From positions 29,054,952-29,118,951 of the forward strand of contig NC_021671.1 in the NCBI RefSeq assembly GCF_000247815.1: a stretch of 64,000 nt of DNA. The letters run 5' to 3'. How positions within the stretch are numbered: the first letter of the stretch is position 1; every line of letters begins with the position of its first letter. The notes under the pieces were generated by a model, which worked only from the letters and a program-made list of their open reading frames with translations, did no database searches and had not been told where the DNA came from. A program made the position numbers and the translations under genes. Source of the DNA: Ficedula albicollis (lineage: Eukaryota; Chordata; Aves; Passeriformes; Muscicapidae). Positions 29,701 to 39,609 of this stretch are shown piece after piece.

Positions 29701-32700
29701 CCCTCAGCCTCTCCTCGTCACTAGATAACATGGCTCTGTAAAATCAGAAATGCTTCTACAGAAGGTAAATTATTGTGCTCTTGCCAAAGGTGACACCTCT
29801 GTGTGAGAGCACAGAATAGTTGATTTTCCACTCTGCTCATTTTCCTTTTCAGATCATCATATGTCACAAATCCTGTAACTGCTACCACAAGATGGACTGT
29901 AAGCTACTTGAGCAGGGCCTTATCTCTCTAACTGTAATTCCCTGTCTCATACTATCTATTGTTCCCTATACCAATCACTTCATATTTTATGAACCAGTCT
30001 AGAGCTTTCACTAAAGTCACTATGTGCTGAGCCACATTCTGAATTCCCATGATAGGGGAACATAAAAGAAAATGGAACCTATATCAAAATACCCTTCTAA
30101 GCTAAGGCAAATAAACCAGGAGCTGAGAAATATGAATGGGATCAGGTTGTAATCCCTGAAAGCGTGCTAAGAACTGATAATTTCAAATGCTCCGGACTGT
30201 TAAACTTAAGAGTTGATCTTACACTGGTCCTGTCTGGTTTGGATCATAGCATGCTCACATACAGATGGATTTTTTCCAATGCCAAGCTGTGCTCAGTGAA
30301 TTCAGCAATAAACCTTCTGTGGACCACAGGATGCTGGGATTTCCCTCTATATGACTTTCTCCTCTAAGCAGTATGTTTTCTCTGTATTTCTGGTATGACA
30401 CATCAGATTCACAAATTTCAGAGGAAGAATTTGCACTAAGAAAAATCTCCAGTTTTTCTCTCAGTGCTGATAATATAATGGTCCACATTTAAGGAACGTT
30501 ATACACATTGATATCCTCCAAATTAGCACAGAAACGTTTCTGGCTTTTTTCTCCCTTTACTGAGCATACTCTTTCAGAGCCCAGATCCTCCCATGTGACT
30601 TTCTAAGCTATCCACCTGCCTGTAGTTACTTCTGCTGCGGGAATGAAGGCTCAAGAGGGGGTATGGAGACAGGAGGGGTCCTCTGCCCTGCTTACCTCAT
30701 AGAAGAGCCCTTCAGGGAACTGCTGGAAGCACTGGGCACAGACGAAGCACTGCTCGTGGTACAGCTCACCGTTGCTGTTGACAATTTTCTCGGCAGGGGC
30801 AAAGCCGCCCCTGCAGCGCTCGCAGATGGCGTTTGCAAGCGCGTTCGCCATGTTGCTGTCATGCAAAAAAAGAAGAAAAAAAAGAAATAGAAAATTAACC
30901 TAAATAGACAACAGCACTAGTGGGTCTTTCCCCCCCATACACCAGGCCATACTGCATCAACCTAATGCTAAGCTGCTCAACAGAAGTTTTTCGATAGACT
31001 TCATGACTTGGCATCTCCTCAGAAATAAAACTAGCACTTCTCCCTGCTCCCTAATTCTTTAGAAGCAAAATTGCTGTGATGCGCTCTAATTAAAAACCCC
31101 AAACAGAAACGTTGTCACTACAGACACATTCATGATGAAAAAAGACAGGCAGTTCAAATTACTATACAAATTATGAAATACATTAAAATTGCTAAAAAAA
31201 GGGGCAAATATTAATGATATAAGACTGGCATCACACAGGAAAACATAAATTATTTATTGTAAACCAATTCATAATTCTAAAATACATATATATATATATA
31301 TAACAGCATTAGTTCAGAGCTCTAAATAAACAATGTGAAAGAGTAGGCAGGATATAGTCTGGCGGATATTAATGAAAAACAGAGTAGTTAAATAATTATC
31401 CTTTATACGAGCTCTGCGTTACTTGAAGTCATTTTACAAATTTAGTTCGAAGTGATGGGACTTTTGATTGGTTTGTTAGGGTTTATCTCAGGGAGCTCAG
31501 CTCATCTTGTGCCAGCTCATAGCCCACTCCAGGGCCAAGAGGGAGGGTGGGAACGCTCTGGCTGCCCCACTGCGACCCACACACAGCCAACACAAGCTGG
31601 CAACTGCATCAGGGATGCAAAGAAATACTGAAATAGCAACCTTGGTTGCTTCTCAAAGGCACAGGACCAAAAAAATGGCAGTGTTGTAGCTGTCCACATC
31701 TGCAGAAGACAGTACAGCTGCATTTCAGTTAATTAAGGCCAGAAAAGGGCTCTTTTGATTTTCCTTTTGCAGACATTTTGTCACTCATATCTAGACTCTC
31801 AAAGCTCTGCCTTTCAGGATCACCCCTCTGCCCGAATACCATGTGGTAGCACAGAGCAAATACAGGGCAGTGGTCTAGTTTCATTACAATCTGATGTCAG
31901 CTGACAAAACCACTGACTCAGAATACATCTGGCAGGTTATTAGACAAGTGACATTATTTGAAACACATGTACATGCATGCACACATTTTGACACAGCTAT
32001 CATGCCGCGCCTGTAAGTGCAGAGCCTACAGTCCTCTCATGTACATGCATGCACACATTTTGACACAGCTATCATGCCGCGCCTGTAAGTGCAGAGCCTG
32101 CAGTCCTCTGCAAGATGCCAAGCCTTCCTTCTTATGTCTTCAAGGGGATAAAACCTCTGGGCTCCCATCATGTTCAATAGGAATTTGCAAGATGCCAAGC
32201 CTTCCTTCTTATGTCTTTAAGGGGATAAAACCTCTGGGCTCCCATCATGCTCAATAGGAATTCATTCCTATTGCACACCATCCAAGGGAGCAAGCAAACA
32301 CCTAGCACGTGGTTCAAAATGGAATGTGTTTTATCTATTTCTTACACTGTCTCACAGAAGAGCCCAACACAAGGTCACATCTGACATGTTATTATTAGCT
32401 GGCATTTTTTTTTCTCTCTCTTGATCTTTGCAGATGAGGAAAATGTTAACTGAAATCCAAATATACATTGCCCTCACAGTGAAATGAGTGGGCAAATTTC
32501 ACATGAAGGTCAGATGGAGAATGGCCTAACTCATACATAAGAAAGGTCTATTGATAAACTGCAGTGATTATACACATAAACTGTGATCAACTATAAAGCT
32601 CACCAATGGTCTTCATGGACTGTGTATGCTTTCTGTGGGGCAAAATCTCAGTCTGTTTCCCCATCCTCCTTATCAATCTAAATTAAGAATAACCACAAGA

Positions 32701-33403
32701 GAAACTGGAATCTTTCATCATCACTTCAACAGTGCTTGAGCATTAAGGATGTTAGGCACTGCTGTAAATAAAGTATAATCCAAGCAAGAACATGAAACAA
32801 GGTTCAAAACCAAATAAAAACAGTTTTCCTCTTCAGGAAAAAGTGCTGCGCTTTGAAACACATCATATATGTAAAACCAGTGAAGTATGTAATACTTCTG
32901 CATTAATGAAGCAGTTTATCCATTTGCCCAGAATAACTGGCAAACAACCTGAAGGCAGAGAGACTACTTTACAAATTCCAATACCATTTTTACTGCTGAT
33001 AAAAATTTCTGACGCAATTAATGATGAAATTTAAAGTAACAATTCAAATTTTAGTTGACAGTTACAACTGGCAATGTTTCAAGCAGAACAGTGGCAAAGG
33101 TTGAATAAGAGAACAGCTTGCACAGTCTGAGCCTCAGATCTCAGATAATAAAATACATTACGTACAATACACCAGTAAGGTCACTGCAGTTACACCCCAA
33201 AGCTGAACGGAATGAACTTACAATCTTGCATAAAAGTCACAAAACTCTTTGTAGAGTTTTATTTCACTGTGCCTACGTTGCAATTTTGACACTGGTTTCT
33301 CGTCTTCATTTCCTGCAGAGTTGTGAGCATCAGGAGCGACCTTGTAAGCAACCTCTTCATCCTCTGGGATGGGGTACGGCTGAGCTCTGCGCTGGAAGTC
33401 CAT
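14639..33403 (-). CDS. LIMS1: LIMS1 (PINCH1), five-LIM-domain focal adhesion adaptor
   Basis: Minus-strand exons 30696-30855, 25379-25445, 23160-23280, 22167-22316, 20820-20970, 19295-19387, 17791-17839, 15602-15677 and 14639-14753 join in phase. From the Met at 30851 they give exactly 325 codons plus stop, the usual PINCH1 length. The protein is five LIM domains (about residues 10-62, 71-121, 135-184, 193-242, 251-301), each with paired CxxC zinc ligands, starting CERC at residue 10. PINCH1 binds the ankyrin repeats of integrin-linked kinase through LIM1 and forms the ILK-PINCH-parvin complex at integrin adhesions. An upstream exon (33222-33403) can add 62 residues. A second terminal exon (15200-15347) gives a different tail and 336 residues. 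No break is seen. RANBP2 follows on the same strand. Confidence 0.96.
15200..15347 (-). CDS. LIMS1: LIMS1 alternative terminal exon A (lysine-rich tail)
   Basis: 148 nt to TAA, acceptor actctaaag. Joined to exon 9 it reads [21 protein letters not shown], then [20 protein letters not shown] and [12 protein letters not shown]. It is clearly homologous to terminal exon B through the last LIM5 zinc ligands (VCKHC), then gives a longer, strongly basic tail ending PICL. The reading frame is open, codons are well preserved and the splice phase is correct, so it looks functional. A similar tail may exist in other vertebrate PINCH isoforms; I cannot confirm that here. Confidence 0.85.
15602..15677 (-). 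CDS. LIMS1: LIMS1 exon 9 (LIM5)
   Basis: 76 nt, acceptor tttccctag, donor gtaagttt. It encodes [20 protein letters not shown] then TKLTL and two bases of Lys. It can splice in phase to either terminal exon. Confidence 0.94.
16105..16252. repeat. Tandem duplication, 74-bp unit x2
   Basis: cccagctgaagaaaataatg opens each copy (16105, 16179). One substitution (cacc/cact) and a short A-run difference. Intronic in LIMS1. Confidence 0.95.
17603..17625. other. Perfect 10-bp inverted repeat, 3-base loop
   Basis: ctaccatcat - gaa - atgatggtag forms a perfect hairpin in a LIMS1 intron about 215 bp from exon 8. A third partial arm (cctaccat) follows at about 17630. No known function. Confidence 0.7.
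17791..17839 (-). CDS. LIMS1: LIMS1 exon 8 (start LIM5)
   Basis: 49 nt, acceptor cctcttcag, donor gtaagc. It encodes [16 protein letters not shown], with the last codon completed in exon 9. It holds the first CxxC of LIM5 (CFHC). Confidence 0.94.
18734..18837. repeat. Tandem duplication, 51-bp unit x2
   Basis: gagggtgtcttctgacaaat opens each copy (18734, 18785). One substitution (tagttt/tacttt). Confidence 0.95.
19295..19387 (-). CDS. LIMS1: LIMS1 exon 7 (LIM4)
   Basis: 93 nt, 31 codons, acceptor tttgtag, donor gtaaggt. It encodes [20 protein letters not shown] and [11 protein letters not shown]. Confidence 0.95.
19783..20430 (+). mobile_element. Solo retroviral LTR (648 bp) with 6-bp target duplication
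   Basis: The element begins TGTGGGAGCC and ends GCAGCGACA, with TG...CA termini. It is flanked by identical tgtggc at 19777-19782 and 20431-20436. Inside are a TATA box (tataaaaa, 20190-20197) and a polyadenylation signal (aataaa, 20291-20296) in the order U3-R-U5. No internal coding region is present, so it is a solo LTR left by recombination. A 6-bp target duplication suggests a class II (beta/alpha-like, ERVK-type) element rather than ERVL. It lies in the LIMS1 intron between exons 7 and 6, antisense to the gene. Confidence 0.88.
20820..20970 (-). CDS. LIMS1: LIMS1 exon 6 (LIM3-LIM4)
   Basis: 151 nt, acceptor ttctgaacag, donor gtaaac. It encodes [40 protein letters not shown] and [13 protein letters not shown]4 is the domain reported to bind NCK2 in the family. 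Confidence 0.95.
22167..22316 (-). CDS. LIMS1: LIMS1 exon 5 (LIM2-LIM3)
   Basis: 150 nt, acceptor gccatttcag, donor gtaacc. It encodes [40 protein letters not shown] and [10 protein letters not shown], then two bases of Gly. It spans the LIM2-LIM3 linker. Confidence 0.95.
23160..23280 (-). CDS. LIMS1: LIMS1 exon 4 (LIM2)
   Basis: 121 nt, acceptor ttcttacag, donor gtaaatc. It encodes [20 protein letters not shown] and [20 protein letters not shown]. Zinc ligands H and C are in place. Confidence 0.95.
25016..25097. repeat. Tandem duplication, 41-bp unit x2
   Basis: atgagaaggggcataagaag opens each copy (25016, 25057). Copies differ near their ends (cttagaga/cataaaga). Confidence 0.93.
25379..25445 (-). 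CDS. LIMS1: LIMS1 exon 3 (end LIM1, start LIM2)
   Basis: 67 nt, acceptor tgtttgcag, donor gtaagttt. It encodes [20 protein letters not shown] then QC and one base of a Gly codon, giving the last LIM1 ligands (C, D) and the first CxxC of LIM2. Confidence 0.95.
26003..26063 (-). mobile_element. Short CR1 3' terminal fragment (antisense)
   Basis: ttcatagaatcagaaaatca, ttaggttgggaaagactctt and caagcccaaatatta are the reverse complement of a CR1 end. Only about 60 bp remain. Located in a LIMS1 intron. Confidence 0.65.
28386..28775 (-). mobile_element. CR1 LINE 3' fragment (antisense)
   Basis: tcacagaatgggtcagattg, gagtatctccagtgagggag, ctgcccattacctcttgtcc and ctcagctccctcagcctatc occur in the order of a reverse-complement CR1 3' region. 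A 14-bp motif (gcaaggtcatccta) is doubled near 28443-28473. Located in LIMS1 intron 2. Confidence 0.85.
30696..30855 (-). CDS. LIMS1: LIMS1 exon 2, shared start Met and LIM1
   Basis: 160 nt, acceptor gcatgacag, donor gtaagc. The ATG lies at 30851-30849. It encodes [40 protein letters not shown] and [12 protein letters not shown], most of LIM1, which contacts ILK. The four bases before ATG allow in-phase joining to several upstream exons. Confidence 0.96.
31285..31303. repeat. (TA)n microsatellite
   Basis: About nine TA units between exon 2 and the alternative upstream exon of LIMS1. Confidence 0.8.
31966..32109. repeat. Tandem duplication, 72-bp unit x2
   Basis: catgtacatgcatgcacaca opens each copy (31966, 32038). 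One substitution (ctacag/ctgcag). Directly followed by a second, unrelated duplication. Confidence 0.95.
32110..32263. repeat. Tandem duplication, 77-bp unit x2
   Basis: gcaagatgccaagccttcct opens each copy (32110, 32187). Two substitutions. It abuts the preceding 72-bp pair. Confidence 0.95.
33222..33403 (-). CDS. LIMS1: LIMS1 alternative upstream coding exon (long N-terminus)
   Basis: 182 nt from ATG at 33403 to donor ATT/gtaagt. It encodes 60 residues starting [17 protein letters not shown] and ending [20 protein letters not shown] plus AR. The last two bases TT join exon 2 CAACATG to read R-F-N-M-A-N-A-L. This matches the long human LIMS1 N-terminus, which ends [16 protein letters not shown]. 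The C-terminal half ([16 protein letters not shown]) is the conserved part. The N-terminal half has diverged. The long form would be 387 residues. Confidence 0.88.
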
Positions 33404-34375
33404 CTTGCTCTGATTGCTTTCCCAGGTGTATATATTCTATGCTTGTACTGCAAAGAAGCTGTAGGCAAAGTCTGCAAAACAATATGCTGGACTTCCCCTT
33501 GTTCCCAGCAAGTGATTTACTTTCACAGCTCCGTGTCGTGTAGCTGGAGCTACTCAGCGCCCTGCTACAGCTTCAAGTTAAAAGTTCAGTGGTGGAGCTG
33601 TGAGCCTGTCACGCTGAGATTTAGTGAGGCTGGCTGTGCACAGGGAACACTCCCCTGCCAGATCCTCATGTAAACTCGGATGCTGGAAAGGGTCTTCACT
33701 GCCGGCTGCTGACAGAAGCTGCCCAGCAGAGCTGTGGTGTGATTAACATATGTGAGCAAATAAATTCATCATCAAAATTTTCTGCAGCTTCTTTCCGATG
33801 AAGGGGTGTGGAGGCAGAGTCCAACGATATTTTATCATGGACAAATCAGCAGTGGAAAGAAAGCAGGAGGAGAAGATTCCTGTCTCCAGGTAAATATTAC
33901 ATTAATGCTATAGTTATTACACTGTTAATTACATTGTAAAAATGGCCTTTAATGCTCCACTTCAGTCTTCTAAGTCATATGTGTTGAATTTATCTATAGG
34001 TGTCCTTCCTCTTGTCAGTACTTCAGACGAGGAGTTGGTACAGGCAGATAGCTTGATTTCTCAGGGCATTAACTGACATTTTCTCAGGACAGGTTGTGTT
34101 TCTCAGGCCATTAACTGACAGGCATGCCATAATGGACAATATAAAAAAAAGAAGGCTTTTGGGAAGTCCTCCTGAGTAACTAACTTTTGTGTTGAACTGT
34201 CTCAGCCTTATTAGCAAACAGTTGAACTGCAGAACTGCATGCACTTTGTGCTCATGACACACAGCACACTGGTAGCTGAAGAATCTGCTACTCTGTGAGG
34301 GGGTGTGAGGAAGCAGAGGATGACAAGAAGGAGATGAGTAATGGGAACAAATAGAGAAACTAGAACAAGAAGATC

Positions 34376-34715
34376 AGAGAATCATAGAATCATGTAGGTT
34401 GGAAAAGACCTCAAGATCACCGAGTCCAACCATTAAACTAATATTGCTAACTGCTTAGGTTGGAAAAGACCTCAAGATCACCGAGTCAAACCATTAAACT
34501 AATATTGCTAATTGCCACTAAATCATGTCCCCAAGTGCCACATCTACACATCTCTTATATACCTCCAGGAATGGTGATTCTAACACTTCCCTGGGCAGTC
34601 TGTTCCAGTGTTTGACAACATTTCTGTGAAGAAATTTGTCCTGATCTCCTATCTAAACCTCCCCTGGCACAACTTGAAGCCAACATTTCCTCTTGTACTG
34701 TCACAGGATATGACA
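34376..34715 (-). mobile_element. CR1 LINE 3' fragment (antisense), internally duplicated
   Basis: agaatcatagaatcatgtag, ggttggaaaagacctcaaga, gtgccacatctacacatctc and gtctgttccagtgtttgaca follow the reverse-complement CR1 3' end. A 61-bp piece is present twice (34396, 34457) with two substitutions, so the duplication arose after insertion. Confidence 0.88.
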
Positions 34716-36286
34716 GAAGGTCCAGCAGCTTAATTTCTTAATATACCTGCACCTTTCCTAGCAGCTTCCTACAGAGGCTCTGGATGGTTTTAGGCCATAT
34801 CTCTCAGCACCAGCTAGGACAGCTTGCTCAGCAGGCATACAGCAGCCCACATGCCACTCTCCATGCAGGCCTGAGCTTGCACGCAGCAACCTTCCTGCAG
34901 CTCAGCCAACACAGTCCTACGCTGCTGCTTCTGACAAATTTGTGGAATGGGTTTGGTCAGTGTCTTTCCTTCACTTCCCCTCAACAAGGAGCAACCCCTT
35001 AGGCAAGCTATTTCCTGGTGTAGGTGGGACCCAGGCAGCATGACCCTGCTTATTTGCCTGTCTGTAGGTGTGATTATTCACCCCATGCCAGAGCTACCAG
35101 GAGTCACAAGCTCTAACAGGCTAAGGAGGCTGCACCCTCACCACTACAGCCTGGCTGCAGCTCAAGCCCTATTTTTATCTGTCATGGGGCAAGCTCCAGA
35201 TGAAGCAATGCTCAGGTTGTAGCCCTAGGCCACAAAGATCTTGCCAGAGCACCACTGCAGTCCTAGAACAAAAGGTTCCTAAATTCTCATATGAGTGCTG
35301 AAAATGAGCAGTGTCCGGCAAGAGATATGCAGTACAGTGATGCCAGTTCTTCGTCTTGCTTCCCAACACTTTCTGCACAGGCCAGTGCTGAGCTTCTGTA
35401 GGTATAAAAAACTTCAGCAAGACAGACTGCAGTGTACTAAAAATGCTGATTCATCCAGGATTAGTGCAGGTGCATGAAGCCACTAAGATAAGAAACAGCA
35501 AGTCAGTCTATCTCTTCCTCTTATGAACAATTTCCCAACACTTTTCCTGTATTTTGTCCTAGATCACAGACAATTCTCCTGGGAAGATGCTGCTGCAAAT
35601 CAAAAGTGCCCTGTAGAGTCTTTCTCCTTATGGACTACTACAATTCTTGCAGTAACCTGAAATCCACAGGTGACCAATGTGGCGAGAAGCCACTTCTGCT
35701 GCCTCATGTCCTCTTTGGCCAAAAAGAAAACATTTGCTTGCTTCTTCAGCTTGCTACTGTGCAATCTTCTGCATGGCTGTAGCAAAGCAAGCAGTACAGC
35801 AAGTTAGTGCAGTAAGACATCCATTCAAAAAGCCTGGTTTTATCTTCCTAGTTTTTGTCAAGAAGCCTTTAGAAAGTAATAAGACTCCATATGTGCAATA
35901 AGTAGAAGCTGCCTGGTTCTCCAGTCATATTACTATTGCTGCTGGAGGAATGACTCCCAATTTTTTTCATTAAGCAAGAAAGGAACTTGACAGGAGTTCA
36001 AAAAGGGCCTTTATGCTACTGAAGCAAAACACAGCTTCTACTGTGAAGGTCTGGTAATCCACAAATCCAGAGCAGTTGGCCATCTTTCTCTTTTCTGGCA
36101 TTTTGCAGGAGGCACACTGCCAAGATCTGAAATACATTGTTAAAAATACACTGCATTTTCATTAGGGAATTCTAGGTTACTCTGAGGTGAAGCTGTCTCC
36201 GTAGAGAGTAAGAAGCATGTAAGGGGTTGTTTTGCAGCAGCAGCAGCTTCCCAAGGGCATTGCCTGGGATATGGGACAAAACTTAC

Positions 36287-36860
36287 CAGCCTGTTGCTAA
36301 AGATGCAGTGTTAGGGAGAGAGAAAAGGGAGTTGAGTGTTCAACTAGAAAAGGTAGGTATGAAAGAAAAAGACAGTCTCCTCTTGGCACACTGAGGATCT
36401 TATCAGAAGCCAAAACTGATGGTAGGGAAGGTGCTGAAGGAAATGGTAGAAGAGGGAGGGAGAAGTGTTCCACTGTGGTTACCAGAAGGGCTTTGGTAAA
36501 CAACAGCAAAAATAGGTGCATTGCCTAATCCCTGCTGAAGGATGACTGCCGCCTCACTCCACACTGCTTTTTCCGCCAGCTTTCCAATCTGCTGCCCATG
36601 CCGGCGGCTGCCAGGGACAGACAGGGACTCTTACAGAGACGGCTCGGTGGCCAGCCAAGCCCGCGGAGTATTTCGCTCCGTGCCACAAATAGCCGTGCGC
36701 GGAGCAGTCACGGCTCCAAACAAGGTGCTTGGCAAAGGCAGCTGCTGCTTGGCGACCTGTCAGCGCCACCGAGACATTGTCACTGCACCGCCGGCACGGC
36801 CGGGAGGCCGAACGGCCGTGGGGACAGGCGGGGGATGAGTAAGCACAGCGCATCCCACCA
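36287..36860 (-). promoter_or_regulatory. LIMS1: CpG-rich island with downstream donor site, candidate LIMS1 promoter/first exon
   Basis: 36541-36850 is locally rich in CpG (ccgccggcacggccgg, agccgtgcgcgg), unlike the surrounding AT-rich DNA. On the minus strand a strong donor, CAACAGGCTG/gtaagt, lies at 36287, about 250 bp downstream of the island. This would suit a non-coding first exon spliced to LIMS1 exon 2. The assignment is inference. No conserved peptide supports it. Confidence 0.3.
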
Positions 36861-38179
36861 CTTCCCCCACAGGTACGCGTGGTGCCATTTTAATGATGTA
36901 TTATTAAGAGATGCTATGCTGCGACTCTTACACGCAAAATACAGAACAAACTAGAGCAGAAGTTTGGCTGCAAAAGATGCGTGGGCTCGTAGTGCCCTGC
37001 TCTGATTTCTGCACCGACATTTTAAAGTGCAAGTTGACCTTTTGTGAGGGTTTTTTATCGAAATTAAAAACACTCTTGGGTTCTGGTTGCTGAAATTGTT
37101 TATCTCTTAAGCAATAAAATACTTTCCATGTTAAATTGGTCTCCTAAGGCAGTTTGAAAGAAGGTATGACTCTTTTATAGAATTCAAATGCACATTACAA
37201 GTAGGATTTTTCACACGTGCTCAGCACTGCTCTAACTACTTTTTCTATTAAAAATGATGGCAAACCATCTTGAAACCACTGCATTAAAAATCAGGTGAAT
37301 TCTGAGTGCTCCTGAAAGTTTCATTCTTTAGTCTTCACCTCAAAAAGCATAATTAAGCTTATGTGGTAGGAGTTCAAACAGGGCAAACAAAAAGGCAATT
37401 CTAGTTGTTTCATATCCTTCAGTATAAATTTATTCTAGTATAAACATGTCCAAAAAATGCTTTGGTCTCTGCAAACAGAGAAACTTCACATTCCATCTCT
37501 CCATAAGGAAGTAAATATAACTGGAATAGACAGGTAAGCAGCAGCTTCCCACACAATGTTTATCAGTCATTCAGGCACAGTGAAGTATCAGCCCCTGACA
37601 GAATTTGTAGAAAGGGAGAGAAATATGCAACTGCAGCATTTTACTGTTATAAGTAATATTTCAGCAAAGCATTGTGTTTTCTTCCTGGTGGTTACAAGTA
37701 TTACCAAATGAAGCCACGTTATGTGTAAACCAAGTAATGAATTCTGTGTACGGATATTTGATACTCTTTAAAACATTCATCTCTTCCTCCCCCACTACTG
37801 TTTTTTCAAATCCTGTGCAGACAGGAAAAGCAAAACAAACACAGTATCATATATGAGAAGCTCACAAACTCCAATAATTTTGTGTTCCATGAGACATAGC
37901 ATATTATAGATTATTCTTGAAATTTGTACCCTGTGTAGTTGACTGCATGCCTACTTCATTATGGTATCCAAATTCTGTATCCAAATTCCTCCAACTCTAT
38001 AAATTTTAAGGATGCATTTGCACTGATGCATTTCATGTAACATTTACAGCCTCATTTCCAATTTAAGAATAGTAAAAAAGGTTAGCTGCTTAATACTAGG
38101 GGCTGCACATCAAATGTCCCTGAGACACTCGCTGTGAAAAGAACCATATTTTCAAGCCCAAAGAAAGAAAATCAGGTCC

Positions 38180-38453
38180 ACCAAGCTCTAATAAAGTGAC
38201 AGGACAAGAAGAAACAACCTCAAGTTGCATTAAGGGAGGTTTAGATTGGACATTAAATCATGCAAAGGGGTGTCAAGCATTGCAATAGGCTGCCAGGGAA
38301 GCAGTGGAGTCAACATCACACGAAACTATTTAAAAGATATGCAGATGTGGCAATTGGGGGCATAGTTTAGAGGTGGACTTGGCAGTGCTGGGTTATTGGT
38401 TGGACTTGATAACCTTAAGAGGCTGTTACAACCTAAATTATTCTATGATTCTA
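38180..38453 (+). mobile_element. CR1 LINE 3' end, sense
   Basis: ctctaataaagtgacaggac, aggtttagattggacattaa, tgcaataggctgccagggaa and attattctatgattct follow the CR1 3' UTR through its terminal repeat. Confidence 0.85.
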
Positions 38454-39488
38454 AAATGATACAGTAACGTATATCTCTTTAGGGTAACGGTTTCTTAGCA
38501 CCAACAGTCAGTTCGTGTCATCTGTCACTGACATCGACCAAAAATCCTCCACTGAATCCTCAGCATAATGGCAAATGTCAGCCTTTGATTCTGCCTGAGT
38601 CATCTGCCTGCACTATGCGGAACCAATGTTTTGACAAGCTGAACCATGACCTGAGCAATTCACCCAGGAGCTATAATTATTGCTATGACTCAACATAACA
38701 CCCCAGCAAATCAGGAGAGATTTCCAGTACACCCATGCAGCTCCTTGTAGGGCAGAGAGAACTGCAACACCAGGCTTCCCAGCCCACAGCAACATCCTTA
38801 TTATAGTCACACCTCCACTGGAGACACCATGCTGAGGACAGACTTCAGCTTTAGCAACCTGCATGTCACACACATCTTTTACTATCACTTTATTACTAAT
38901 AATCTACACCTTCAGCAACATAATCTCTTCTCACCTTCATTAGATTGAGCTTCTTATATGACAAAGTGCAAAGTTTTTCATTGCCTGAATTAATTAATTT
39001 TGAGCAGAAGTACAATGTGTTATAGAAAGCATCTCCTCAGCTGTTCCTCTTCTCTCATACACATACCAAATTGTAATTATTAGTCACTCCAGGTTTTGGT
39101 TTCACATTTTTCTCTTCCTACATTCACTACAGCATCACCAGGCTTTAAAACCTGCAGAGGATGGCAGACAGCTAAGCCATCTGCAGTTAATACTGCAGCA
39201 TGAAATAACAGCCCTAATATTCAACTGCCAAGAGAACACCCAGAAGCAGTCTACGTTCCTAAGACTCAAGAATGGGTAATGTCAACAAATAACGCTAACA
39301 CAAAATAGCATTTTGACTTCATTACGACAGTCTTAACATTTATAGCAATGCAAACTAAAGGTCTTCATCTTGTACTTTATATTTATTAGCCATTCAATGC
39401 TAGTAGCACACCTGTCAAATAATCATGAACAAATTTCAGTAGCAGTTCTGTGCAAAGCAAGACTTACAAGCATTTTTTTAACAGAAGG

Positions 39489-39609
39489 TTTGGCAAGGGT
39501 TTTTTACACCTTTTTGCCAGTTTGTTTTTTAATGTAATGATTTCTGTCCTTTGGCAAGGGTTTTTTACACCTTTTTGCCAGTCTTTTTTTAATGTAATGA
39601 TTTCTGTCC
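39489..39609. repeat. Tandem duplication, 61-bp unit x2
   Basis: tttggcaagggttttttaca opens each copy (39489, 39550). Copies differ by a small indel (agtttgtttttt/agtcttttttt). Confidence 0.94.
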
